This document shows positions 32,091-40,570 of a stretch of 64,000 nucleotides of DNA, in pieces. A program made the position numbers and the translations under genes. The notes beneath the pieces were generated by a model. The model saw only the letters and a list, made by a program, of their open reading frames with translations, was not told where the DNA came from and made no database searches. Position 1 is the stretch's first letter, and every line of letters begins with the position of its first letter. The DNA is from an uncultured Bacteroidales bacterium (GTDB lineage: Bacteria; Bacteroidota; Bacteroidia; Bacteroidales; Bacteroidaceae), in the NCBI GenBank assembly GCA_902779845.1, contig CACZCZ010000004.1, positions 62,001-126,000 of the forward strand, written 5' to 3'.

Positions 32091-33572
32091 ATGGCAAACT
32101 TATCTAGAAGGGATTTTCTAAAGAAGGGATCGGCCACGCTTGCTGGCCTGGTTGTAGCACCTTACATTGTGCCAAGTAGTGTTCTTGGTGCCGCAGTCGG
32201 AAAGAAAGCTCCGAGCGATAAACTGAATATCCTGGGCGTTGGCATTGGCGGTCGTGGCGCATCTGATATCGCAGAAATGGCCAAGACAGATAACATCGTC
32301 GGTTTGTGTGATTGCGACTGGAAGTATGCCAAGCATATCTTTGACAAATACCCTGATGCCAGGAAGTATAACGACTATCGCAAGATGTACGATGAGATGC
32401 TGAAGTCTGCTGATGCCGTCATGGTTGCCACCGCCGACCACACGCACGCCATCATCGCTTCAGAAGCCATGATGGCTGGTAAACACGTCTATGTCGAGAA
32501 GCCGATGACGTTGTATGCCTATGAGAGCCGTTTGCTTACTAAACTCGCTGCGAAATACAAAGTTGCAACGCAACAAGGTAACCAGGGTGCTTCCAGCTCA
32601 GGAACACGTCAGGCACTGAATTGGCTGTGGAATGGTGAGATTGGTGAGGTTACGAAGATAGAGGCCTTCACCAACCGCCCCATCTGGCCGCAGGGCATGC
32701 CCGCGCCGAAGGAGGTACAGGCAGTGCCCGACACCATGAACTGGGAAGCCTTCATCGGTCCGGCTCCCATGCGACCCTACAATGAGGTATATACGCCTTG
32801 GAACTTCCGCGGCTGGTGGGACTTCGGTTCTGGTGCCCTCGGTGATATGGCTAACCACATCCTTGCAGTCGCCTTTACGGGTCTGAAACTTGGCTCGCCT
32901 ACGGCTATTCTCGGCAGCTCCACGATGCTGATGCCCGATAGCTGCCCATCGGCACAAAAGGTGACCTATCGCTTCCCCGCCCGCGACAACCTGCCCAAGC
33001 TGGGACTGCCTGCATGCGAACTCACTTGGTATGACGGCGGATTGCGACCCAACATCCCATTCGATATGCCTGCGGGCAAGCACTTTGATGAAAATGGCGT
33101 CTGCATCTTTTACGGCACCAAAGATATCATGGTTGTAGGCACATACGGCTACAACCCGTTCCTTGTCAGCGGTCGCACCCCCAAAGTCCCTGAACTATGT
33201 CGCATAGTGAAGGACGACAACCATCAGCAGGATTGGCTTCGTGCTTGTAAGGAGAGTGCTGACAGTCGTATCCCCGCCAGCTCCGACTTCTCTATCTCTG
33301 GTCCGCTGAACGAGAATATCGTCATGGGTGTTGCTGCCGTGCGCCTGCAAGAACTCGACCAATGGCTGAAGTGGGACGGCGAGAAGATGCGTTTCACCAA
33401 CATTCCTGCCGATGCCAAGTTGCACGTCTCCAATGCCATCGAATTCTCGATTCACGATGGTCACCCGTCGTTCAACGCCGCTGACAAGGTTCTCATCGAT
33501 GCCAATGACTACGCCGCGCGTCTCATCAAGCCCATTTATCAGAACGGCTTCAAGTTGCCTGAGTTGCCGTAA
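32091..33572 (+). CDS. TAT-exported Gfo/Idh/MocA oxidoreductase (glycoside 3-dehydrogenase type)
   Basis: 493 residues. Twin-arginine signal SRRDFLKKGSATLAGLVVAP targets it folded to the periplasm. Rossmann motif GVGIGGRGASDIAEMAKTD, catalytic EKPMTLYAYESRLL, and a long C-terminal half typical of the exported Bacteroidetes subgroup. Relatives next to DUF1080 genes oxidise the 3-hydroxyl of glycosides or disaccharides to the 3-keto form, which the DUF1080 hydrolase then cleaves (characterised for Bacteroides thetaiotaomicron BT2157-BT2160). Gene order here, dehydrogenase, two DUF1080 genes, isomerase, fits that pathway. Confidence 0.88.
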   Translation: MANLSRRDFLKKGSATLAGLVVAPYIVPSSVLGAAVGKKAPSDKLNILGVGIGGRGASDIAEMAKTDNIVGLCDCDWKYAKHIFDKYPDARKYNDYRKMYDEMLKSADAVMVATADHTHAIIASEAMMAGKHVYVEKPMTLYAYESRLLTKLAAKYKVATQQGNQGASSSGTRQALNWLWNGEIGEVTKIEAFTNRPIWPQGMPAPKEVQAVPDTMNWEAFIGPAPMRPYNEVYTPWNFRGWWDFGSGALGDMANHILAVAFTGLKLGSPTAILGSSTMLMPDSCPSAQKVTYRFPARDNLPKLGLPACELTWYDGGLRPNIPFDMPAGKHFDENGVCIFYGTKDIMVVGTYGYNPFLVSGRTPKVPELCRIVKDDNHQQDWLRACKESADSRIPASSDFSISGPLNENIVMGVAAVRLQELDQWLKWDGEKMRFTNIPADAKLHVSNAIEFSIHDGHPSFNAADKVLIDANDYAARLIKPIYQNGFKLPELP

Positions 33573-33648
33573 GAAGACTCCCTTCTCGCTCTCCCTGTAG
33601 GGCTCTTCCTTTTAAAAGGTATATATAAACACAATTAGAATAATAAGA

Positions 33649-34500
33649 ATGAAAAGATTTTCCATACTACTATTCACCCTGCTTGTCCTTACCCCTTTAT
33701 ATGCAAAGGTGGCTACTTCCCTCCCATCAAAGGAGGGACGTGGGAAAGGGCCTTCCATTGTGTTATACTGTTCCCAAGGCTTTCAAGGTCCGGAACTGTG
33801 GGACCGCCATGAGTTGCCTATCGACAAGAAGGGATATATCACCATCTTTGATGGAAAAACCTTTGCAGGCTGGCGTGGCTACGGAAAAAACTATGTGCCA
33901 CACAAATGGAAGGTGGAGGATGGTTGCATTCATTTGGACAGCAAAGCCAAAGGCGAGGGTGGCGACCTCATCTTCGCCCATCAGTTCGGTCCCGACTTTG
34001 AGTTCGAGATGGAGTGGAAGATAGCCGAAGGCGGCAACTCTGGCATTTTCTATTTCGCTCAAGAGGTAACCAATGCGGATCGTAGTGGAATAGAACCTAT
34101 CTACATCTCCGCCCCTGAATGCCAAGTTTTGGACAACGAGCGTCACCCTGATGCCAAGATGGGCAAGGACAACAACCGTCAGGCAGGTTCACTCTACGAC
34201 ATGATTCCTGCCAAACCGCAGAATGCAAAGCCTGCTGGACAATGGAATAAGGTTCGCATACGCGTGAAAGATGGCCTCGTTCAACATTTCCAGAACGGCA
34301 CCGAGGTTCTCAGCTACGACCTTTGGACACCAACGTGGACTCAGCTGCTGCAGGAGAGCAAGTTCAGCGAGCAGGCATGGCCTGCCGCCTTCGACCTCCT
34401 GAACAACTGCGGCGGTCCTGAGCACAAAGGCTTCATCGGAATGCAGGATCATGGCGATGATGTCTGGTTTCGTAACATTAAAGTCAAGATTCTCGATTGA
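33649..34500 (+). CDS. DUF1080 protein (3-keto-glycoside hydrolase type), copy 1
   Basis: 283 residues. Signal peptide MKRFSILLFTLLVLTPLYA. After an N-terminal low-similarity stretch, the DUF1080 concanavalin-like fold begins: IFDGKTFAGWRGYGKNYVPH, then WKIAEGGNSGIFYFAQEV, SLYDMIPAKPQNAKPAGQWN, and DHGDDVWFRNIKVKIL. It would cleave 3-keto-glycosides in the periplasm. It shares most motifs with the next gene and is probably a tandem duplicate. Confidence 0.87.
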   Translation: MKRFSILLFTLLVLTPLYAKVATSLPSKEGRGKGPSIVLYCSQGFQGPELWDRHELPIDKKGYITIFDGKTFAGWRGYGKNYVPHKWKVEDGCIHLDSKAKGEGGDLIFAHQFGPDFEFEMEWKIAEGGNSGIFYFAQEVTNADRSGIEPIYISAPECQVLDNERHPDAKMGKDNNRQAGSLYDMIPAKPQNAKPAGQWNKVRIRVKDGLVQHFQNGTEVLSYDLWTPTWTQLLQESKFSEQAWPAAFDLLNNCGGPEHKGFIGMQDHGDDVWFRNIKVKILD

Positions 34501-34531
34501 ATAATTGAAAGTTGAAAATAGATAGATTATA

Positions 34532-35404
34532 ATGAAAAAGATAATTATTGGATTTATTGTTTGTTTCCTCGCAGGAGTTGTCATTGGCTTCTTCTTTGGC
34601 AAAAGCGATGCTTGCAAGCATGACGGTGTAGCTCTTGTGAATGAAGCTATAGAGAACTTTGTGGCAATATCGGCCGATGGACCGAATATTGATGTTGCAG
34701 CACTCCCAGTTGACAACGATGGATTTATCGTGCTGTTCAACGGTACAGACCTCACAGGCTGGCGCGGCTACGGTATGGTTGTGCCACCCACTAGTTGGGA
34801 GGTCAGCGACGGGGCCATTCACCTGAAAGGCTCGGGTACTGGCGAGGCGCAAGTGGAAGGTGGTGGCGACCTCATCTTCGCTCACAAGTTCCAGAATTTC
34901 GAACTTCAGCTGGAGTACAAGATTTCCGAGGGCGGCAACAGCGGCATCTTCTACCTCGCACAAGAAGTGAAGGATGCTGATGGCAAGGAGTACTTGCCCA
35001 TTTGGCAGTCTTGCAGCGAGTACCAGGTCCTAGACAACGCCAAACACCCCGATGCCCAGCTCGGTTTCGATGGAAACCGACAGGCGGCCTCGCTCTACGA
35101 CATGATTCCTGCTAAACCGCAGAATGCCAAGCCCGCAGGCGAGTGGAACCAAGCTAAGATCATGGTGTATAAAGGTACGGTCGTTCACGGACAGAACGGC
35201 GCTAATGTTCTCGAGTATCACTTGTGGACGCCGAAGTGGACACAGATGCTGCAGGACAGCAAGTTCCGCGAGGGCGGCGATTTCCCCTATGCCTTCAACC
35301 TGCTCAACAACATGGGTGGTGAGAACCACGAAGGTTACATCGGTCTGCAGGATCACGGCGATGACGTTTGGTACCGCAACATCCGAATCAAAATACTGGA
35401 TTAA
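34532..35404 (+). CDS. DUF1080 protein (3-keto-glycoside hydrolase type), copy 2
   Basis: 290 residues. N-terminal hydrophobic signal or anchor (IIIGFIVCFLAGVVIGFFFG). Same domain as copy 1: LFNGTDLTGWRGYGMVVPPT, YKISEGGNSGIFYLAQEVKD, SLYDMIPAKPQNAKPAGEWN, DHGDDVWYRNIRIKIL. It differs from copy 1 by a membrane anchor in place of a cleavable signal and by a short extra segment (GTGEAQVEGGGDLIFAHKF). The two copies could act on different keto-glycosides or at different places. Confidence 0.87.
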   Translation: MKKIIIGFIVCFLAGVVIGFFFGKSDACKHDGVALVNEAIENFVAISADGPNIDVAALPVDNDGFIVLFNGTDLTGWRGYGMVVPPTSWEVSDGAIHLKGSGTGEAQVEGGGDLIFAHKFQNFELQLEYKISEGGNSGIFYLAQEVKDADGKEYLPIWQSCSEYQVLDNAKHPDAQLGFDGNRQAASLYDMIPAKPQNAKPAGEWNQAKIMVYKGTVVHGQNGANVLEYHLWTPKWTQMLQDSKFREGGDFPYAFNLLNNMGGENHEGYIGLQDHGDDVWYRNIRIKILD

Positions 35405-35479
35405 AAGCTCCACCCTTCACCCTCCCATGTTGGCTGGGGCGAAGGTGGTTGCTATCAACTATTTTAACCATATAAAGAT

Positions 35480-36391
35480 ATGACAGGCAATATACAAAAG
35501 TTTTTTTATGCCGCCGAACAATGCAGGTGCAGGGCTATGGGCCTGCTCTTGCTACTGTTCTTGGTCTTACCCATAGCTGCCAAGCCCAAGATGGAGCGCG
35601 CATTGCAGCTCTACTCCATACGTGAAGTGATAGGTTCGCCTGAGACGTATGCTAAGAACCATGTCGAGGTATTCGAAAAACTGAAGAAATGGGGCTACAC
35701 TGCTGTTGAGGCCGCTAACTACGATCAGGAAAAAGGAACCTTCTACGGCGTTTCGCCTCAGCAGTTCCGTGCAGATTGCGAAGCTGCTGGCCTGAAATGT
35801 CTCAGCAGCCATGCTACACGCGGTTTGAGCCATGAAGAAATCGCTAACCGCGACTTCGCCGAGGCGCTGCGTTGGTGGGACAAAGCCATCGCCGACCATC
35901 TGGCTGCAGGCATGAAATATATCGTCACCCCTGGCTGGGGGCAGCCAAAAGATCTTGTTGAGGCACAGACTCTCTGCGACTACGCCAACGAAATCGGTAA
36001 GAAGTGTCGTGCTGCTGGTCTGCTCTATGGCTACCACACGCATTCCGGCGAGTTCCGTAAAGTGGAGAACAAACCCTGGATAGAGTACATGATGGAGCAC
36101 ATCGCGCCAGAGAACATGTTCTGGCAGATGGACACGTACTGGTGTGTGATGGCCCAGCAGTCACCCGTCGTCTATATGAAGAAGTATCCAGGCCGTTTCA
36201 CGATGCTCCATATCAAGGATCTCTATGAACTTGGACAGAGCGGTATGCTTGGCTTCGAGGCCATCTTTGACAATGCCGACACCGCAGGTCTCGTTGATTA
36301 TGTGGTGGAGATGGAGGGAACCGACGGCACCATTGATATCATGGAGGGCGTGCGCCGCTGTGCCGAGTACCTCAGCAAGAAGAAGTTCTGA
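35480..36391 (+). CDS. exported sugar isomerase/epimerase (AP-endonuclease-2-like TIM barrel)
   Basis: 303 residues. A hydrophobic segment MGLLLLLFLVLPIAAKPK near residue 20-37 acts as a signal or anchor; the start ATG 35480 is chosen because the hydrophobic region needs a basic n-region. The TIM barrel has LQLYSIREVIG, HATRGLSHEEI, YIVTPGWGQP, GYHTHSGEFRKVEN with metal-binding His residues, FWQMDTYWCVM and FTMLHIKDLYELG. It belongs with the upstream dehydrogenase and DUF1080 genes and is probably the isomerase/epimerase or lyase step on the keto sugar. Confidence 0.86.
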   Translation: MTGNIQKFFYAAEQCRCRAMGLLLLLFLVLPIAAKPKMERALQLYSIREVIGSPETYAKNHVEVFEKLKKWGYTAVEAANYDQEKGTFYGVSPQQFRADCEAAGLKCLSSHATRGLSHEEIANRDFAEALRWWDKAIADHLAAGMKYIVTPGWGQPKDLVEAQTLCDYANEIGKKCRAAGLLYGYHTHSGEFRKVENKPWIEYMMEHIAPENMFWQMDTYWCVMAQQSPVVYMKKYPGRFTMLHIKDLYELGQSGMLGFEAIFDNADTAGLVDYVVEMEGTDGTIDIMEGVRRCAEYLSKKKF

Positions 36392-36408
36392 CCTCACCGC
36401 AGCTAATT

Positions 36409-37497
36409 ATGATGAGAATGTTCCTTGTGTTTCTGGCACTTGTCGTTGTCCTCACCGGCTATGTCGCGTGGCATCTGTGGCGGCTGACCCCTATGGGCTG
36501 GTCGCTGAAGTTGACCGTTGTGTGTATCTTTCTGCTGTGGATGCTCAGCTTCTTTGTGGGTTTCTTCGTCACCGAACGCGTCCCCGTGAAGGTGGCTGTC
36601 GTGTGCTATGAGGTCGGGAACACCTGGCTCATCGCCTTTCTCTATTTGTTTCTCATCTTCCTTCTTGCAGACATCGCCTCGCTATGCCACTTGTTGCCGA
36701 AGGCTTTTCTGAAAGAGAGTGGGGTAGGGCTCCTGTCTGTTTTGGCCATCGTTGCGTTGGTCATGGTGCTGGGTGGTTTTCACTATCACCATAAGTATCG
36801 CGAGGAACTGACGCTGCACACCTCGAAACCCTTGGAGAAGCCGTTGACCATCGTCCTGGCCAGCGACTTGCATATCGGTTATCACAACCGAAAGGCTGAG
36901 CTGGCACGATGGGTGGAGCTCATCAATGCTGAGCACCCCGACCTGGTGCTCATCGGCGGTGACATCATTGACCGCAGTCTGCGTCCCGTTATAGAAGGGG
37001 ACTACGCCCAGGAGTTCCGTCACCTGCAGGCACCCGTTTATACAGTTCTCGGCAACCATGAATACTTCAGCAATGTGGAGCTGTCAGAGCGCTTCTTCCG
37101 CGAGGCTGGCATCACGCTGCTGAAAGATTCTGTGGCTCACTACAAAGGTGTGGACATAATCGGCCGCAACGACAGGATGGCACGTCGCCGAGCTCCTGTC
37201 AGCGACCTTGCTGCCGGTTTGGAGGGCTTCACGATTCTGCTTGACCATCAGCCCTATCATCTTGAGGAGGCTGAGCACGCCGCCATCGACTTCCAGTTCA
37301 GCGGACACACCCATCGCGGACAGGTGTGGCCCATCTCATGGATTACAGATGCGCTCTATGAGAAGTCGTGGGGTCACCATCAGCGTGGCACCACTCGCTA
37401 CTACATCAGCTCGGGTCTTGGCATCTGGGGACCTAAGATTCGCATCGGCACACGTTCGGAGTATCTGGTGTTGCACCTGAATAACGATCCACTTTAA
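36409..37497 (+). CDS. membrane metallophosphoesterase
   Basis: 362 residues. Four hydrophobic segments in the first 130 residues (FLVFLALVVVLTGYVAW, LTVVCIFLLWMLSFFVGFFV and two more). The catalytic calcineurin-like domain starts with ASDLHIGYHN, then GGDIIDRS, VLGNHEYFSN, FSGHTHRGQVWP, giving the D-x-H, GD, GNHE and GHTH motifs of the YkuE-like subgroup. Substrate unknown; UDP-diacylglucosamine hydrolases of this shape act on lipid A precursors, but no evidence ties this one to them. It begins 17 bases after the isomerase gene. Confidence 0.88.
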   Translation: MMRMFLVFLALVVVLTGYVAWHLWRLTPMGWSLKLTVVCIFLLWMLSFFVGFFVTERVPVKVAVVCYEVGNTWLIAFLYLFLIFLLADIASLCHLLPKAFLKESGVGLLSVLAIVALVMVLGGFHYHHKYREELTLHTSKPLEKPLTIVLASDLHIGYHNRKAELARWVELINAEHPDLVLIGGDIIDRSLRPVIEGDYAQEFRHLQAPVYTVLGNHEYFSNVELSERFFREAGITLLKDSVAHYKGVDIIGRNDRMARRRAPVSDLAAGLEGFTILLDHQPYHLEEAEHAAIDFQFSGHTHRGQVWPISWITDALYEKSWGHHQRGTTRYYISSGLGIWGPKIRIGTRSEYLVLHLNNDPL

Positions 37498-37557
37498 GTA
37501 CATAGAAACTGAATAGTCCTCACACCCTTTCGCAAAATCCTCATAGATATATTAACG

Positions 37558-37872
37558 ATGTTAGAAACATTAAACTTTACAGGTATCATCATTGCCGTTT
37601 GCACCTTCTTCGTCATCGGAATGTGGCACCCCATCGTCATCAAGACGGAATACTACTGGGGCACGCGTCCTTGGGTTATCTATCTGATTATTGGGGTAGT
37701 CTCCCTTGTGGGCGCGCTGTTCATTGAGAACACCATCATCTCTGCTGCCGTGGGCGTCTTCGGTGCGTCAGCGCTGTGGGGCATCGGCGAACTGTTTCAT
37801 CAAAAAAAGCGTGTTGAGAAGGGCTGGTTTCCCAAGAATCCCAATCGCCAGTACGACATACCAAAATCCTAA
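37558..37872 (+). CDS. DUF4491 small membrane protein
   Basis: 104 residues with hydrophobic segments at about 7-22, 40-58 and 62-80 (SAAVGVFGASALWGIGEL). Motifs WHPIVIKTEYYWGTR and IGELFHQKKRVEKGWFPKNP match DUF4491, a small Bacteroidetes family of unknown function. It sits 60 bases after the phosphoesterase and 12 bases before the esterase gene. Confidence 0.85.
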   Translation: MLETLNFTGIIIAVCTFFVIGMWHPIVIKTEYYWGTRPWVIYLIIGVVSLVGALFIENTIISAAVGVFGASALWGIGELFHQKKRVEKGWFPKNPNRQYDIPKS

Positions 37873-37884
37873 ACAATACAAGCT

Positions 37885-40131
37885 ATGAAAACAAAGCATT
37901 ATCTACTGTGTGCGATGCTCCTCCTTGCAGCTGTTCCTGCCTGGAGTGCCCGTAAGAAACAAGCGTTAGCACGCCCCTTGCGTGTGGCTTGCGTAGGCAA
38001 CAGTGTCACCTACGGCTATGGCCTCGCCAACCGTGGGCGTGATGCCTATCCCGTCCGTCTTCAGGCGATGCTCGACAGCGCCTATGGTGTCAATCGCTTT
38101 GAAGTGGGCAACTTCGGACATTCCGGCTCCACGCTCCTTAGGAAAGGCCATCGTCCTTACATGAACCTGCCCGAATTCCGCCAGGCCCTTGACTTCAAGG
38201 CCGACTGGGTTGTCATCCATCTTGGACTCAACGACACCGATCCGCGCAACTGGCCCGACTGGAAGGAGGAGTTCATCCCCGACTACCGCGCTCTCATCGA
38301 CTCCTTCCGTGCCGTGAACCCCGAAGCACGTATCCTCATTTGTAAGATGACGCCTATCTTCGACCGTCATTCACGCTTCCAGAGCGGCACGCGCGACTGG
38401 CACGCCCAGATTCAACAAGCCATCGCTCAGGTGGCACAGGGAGCCGGCGTACAGCTCATCGACCTCTTCACGCCGCTGCACAGTCGTCCCGACCTTTTCC
38501 CCGATGCCCTGCATCCCAACCCAGAGGGCGCCTTGATTCTGGCCAAAACGGTCTATGGCGCACTTACGGGTGACCATGGAGGCCTGCGCCTGCCGCCTGT
38601 TTATAGCAGCGGTATGGTGCTTCCGCGCGACGAACATCTCCTTATAGAAGGCTCCGCCAATGCTCGTTGCAGCATCCGTCGCGTGCTGAGTAAAGACGGT
38701 AAGGTGGTTGATGAGGGCGAAACCTTCACTTACGCCGACGGCTCGTGGTGGATGGAACTGCCTCACATGAAAGCCGGAGGCCCCTACACGCTCACCTTTA
38801 CGGCTACGCCGCTACCTCCCGAGAACTACCGCTTCTATTATCCCGAGAAATATCCTTTCCTGCTGGAGAACTTGAAGAAGGCCGCTAAGCAGACGCTGAC
38901 CATCGACAGCCTGTACTTCGGCGATTTGTGGTTGGCTAGCGGACAGTCCAACATGGAACTGCGCGTGGACCAGTGCAACACCCTCGACCAAGACCTTGCC
39001 GATGCCGCCCGTCTCGGACAGCGACTCCACCTTTATAATATGCCTGCGCGCGCCAGAACAGATGCTATCGAGTGGTCCGACAGCGTGCTCCGCTATACCA
39101 ACGAGCTCCGACACATGGACTTCCAGGGTTGGAAGACTGCTTCGCCCGCTTCTGTCCGTATCTTCTCTGATGTCGCTTTCAACTTCGCACGCGTACTCTG
39201 CGACAGCCTGCCGGATGTGCCCATTGGCATCATCTGCAACGCCGTGGGCGGCTCTACGACAGAATCATGGGTCGATCGCACGACGCTGGAATGGGAGTTC
39301 CCCAACATCCTGCGCGACTGGCGCAACGGCGACTTCGGCCAGGCTTGGGCCCGTGGACGCATGACGCAGAACATAGCCCATGCCTTAGACAAGGAATCGC
39401 CCGCCTACAACACGCTTCAGCGCCATCCCTACGACCCCAGCTACCTCTTTGAGGCTGCTATTGCGCCCCTCGGACACCTGCCCATCAAGGGCGTTATCTG
39501 GTATCAGGGTGAGTCGAATGCCCACAATGTTGAAGTTCATGCTCAGCTCTTCCGTCTGCTGGAACAGTCCTGGCGCCAGCACTTTGCCCGCCGTTGGAAC
39601 TGCGAGTTCCAACAGAAGCCTGCGTTGCCTTTCTACTTTGTCCAGCTCTCCAGTCTGCCGCGTCCCTCGTGGCCTGCCTTCCGCGACAGCCAGCGCCGTC
39701 TTGCAGCCGAGTTGCCCGACACGTGGATGGCTGTCAGCAGCGATGTCGGTGATGCCGCCGATGTCCACTACCGCACCAAGCGTCCCGTGGGCGAACGTCT
39801 GGCCCTGCTTGCATTGGCTCACACCTATGGTCACACGTTGGAGAGCGAAGGGCCCTCACCGCGCTCTGTTGTCCGAGGACAGAATAACACCCTTCAAGTG
39901 GCTTTCGATCACGCTGCAGGCCTTACCTGTACGCGCGGCTTCGAGATGGCTGCTTCCGATGGCTTGTTCTATCCCGCCGACATCCAAATCAATGGCGACA
40001 AGATTGTGCTCTCATCTCCTTCGGTGAAGAATCCTGTGGTGGTACGCTATGGCTGGAAGGGCTTCACCGATGCCGACCTCCGCAACGCCCAAGGTCTTCC
40101 TGCCTCCACCTTCCAGATGAGAGTGGAATAA
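37885..40131 (+). CDS. two-domain SGNH/sialate-esterase-like carbohydrate esterase
   Basis: 748 residues. Signal peptide MKTKHYLLCAMLLLAAVPAWS. Domain 1 (about 30-225) is a GDSL/SGNH hydrolase: GNSVTYGYG with nucleophile Ser, GHSG, GLNDTDP with the Asn, and DALHPN with Asp and His. Domain 2 (about 230-748) is sialate O-acetylesterase-like: WLASGQSNMELRVDQ with the nucleophile Ser, NAVGGSTTESW, WYQGESNAH, and a C-terminal beta domain. This fusion resembles CE20-type plant-glycan acetyl esterases, so the likely job is deacetylation of pectin or xyloglucan side chains in the periplasm. Confidence 0.83.
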   Translation: MKTKHYLLCAMLLLAAVPAWSARKKQALARPLRVACVGNSVTYGYGLANRGRDAYPVRLQAMLDSAYGVNRFEVGNFGHSGSTLLRKGHRPYMNLPEFRQALDFKADWVVIHLGLNDTDPRNWPDWKEEFIPDYRALIDSFRAVNPEARILICKMTPIFDRHSRFQSGTRDWHAQIQQAIAQVAQGAGVQLIDLFTPLHSRPDLFPDALHPNPEGALILAKTVYGALTGDHGGLRLPPVYSSGMVLPRDEHLLIEGSANARCSIRRVLSKDGKVVDEGETFTYADGSWWMELPHMKAGGPYTLTFTATPLPPENYRFYYPEKYPFLLENLKKAAKQTLTIDSLYFGDLWLASGQSNMELRVDQCNTLDQDLADAARLGQRLHLYNMPARARTDAIEWSDSVLRYTNELRHMDFQGWKTASPASVRIFSDVAFNFARVLCDSLPDVPIGIICNAVGGSTTESWVDRTTLEWEFPNILRDWRNGDFGQAWARGRMTQNIAHALDKESPAYNTLQRHPYDPSYLFEAAIAPLGHLPIKGVIWYQGESNAHNVEVHAQLFRLLEQSWRQHFARRWNCEFQQKPALPFYFVQLSSLPRPSWPAFRDSQRRLAAELPDTWMAVSSDVGDAADVHYRTKRPVGERLALLALAHTYGHTLESEGPSPRSVVRGQNNTLQVAFDHAAGLTCTRGFEMAASDGLFYPADIQINGDKIVLSSPSVKNPVVVRYGWKGFTDADLRNAQGLPASTFQMRVE

Positions 40132-40135
40132 GTAC

Positions 40136-40181
40136 AAGCTCTTATGACGAGTTCCACCGGTGGAACACGCCATAAGAGCTT
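40136..40181 (+). terminator. nested palindrome after the esterase gene, terminator-like
   Basis: Outer arms AAGCTCTTATG (40136-40146) and CATAAGAGCTT (40171-40181) enclose a separate perfect palindrome GTTCCACCGGTGGAAC (40151-40166). It begins five bases after the stop. Only a few Ts follow. Confidence 0.5.
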
Positions 40182-40242
40182 TACCTTCGAATCAATGCAT
40201 TCTCCTGCATGGAACCATAATAAATAATCTAATAGTTAGTCA

Positions 40243-40506
40243 ATGAGAAAGATTCAGTATCAAACACAAGGGACCTGTTCTAAAGTCATTGAGGTGATAT
40301 CAGATGACAATGATATTATCCAGGATGTCGTATTCTATGGTGGATGCAACGGCAATCTGCAGGGCATCTGCCGACTGGTGAAAGGCCAGAAGGTTGACGA
40401 TGTCATCCAGCGTCTGAATGGCATACGCTGTGGAGCAAAACCCACGTCGTGTCCAGATCAGCTTTGCCGCGCTCTGGAACAGTTGAAACAAGTTACAAAT
40501 GCATAA
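40243..40506 (+). CDS. TSCPD-domain protein (TIGR03905 family)
   Basis: 87 residues: YQTQGTCSKVIEVISDDNDI, FYGGCNGNLQGICRLVKGQK, IRCGAKPTSCPDQLCRALEQ. The TSCPD motif near the end and the conserved Cys residues (GTCS, GGCNG, RCG, SCPDQLC) are the family signature. These small proteins are related to the C-terminal domain of vitamin B12-dependent ribonucleotide reductases; stand-alone members are uncharacterised. It stands alone between the esterase and lyase genes. Confidence 0.85.
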   Translation: MRKIQYQTQGTCSKVIEVISDDNDIIQDVVFYGGCNGNLQGICRLVKGQKVDDVIQRLNGIRCGAKPTSCPDQLCRALEQLKQVTNA

Positions 40507-40570
40507 GAAAACCTCAATCAATTATGTTCGGAAACATATCCGTTTCCACTTCACAAGCGAATTTTAATCT

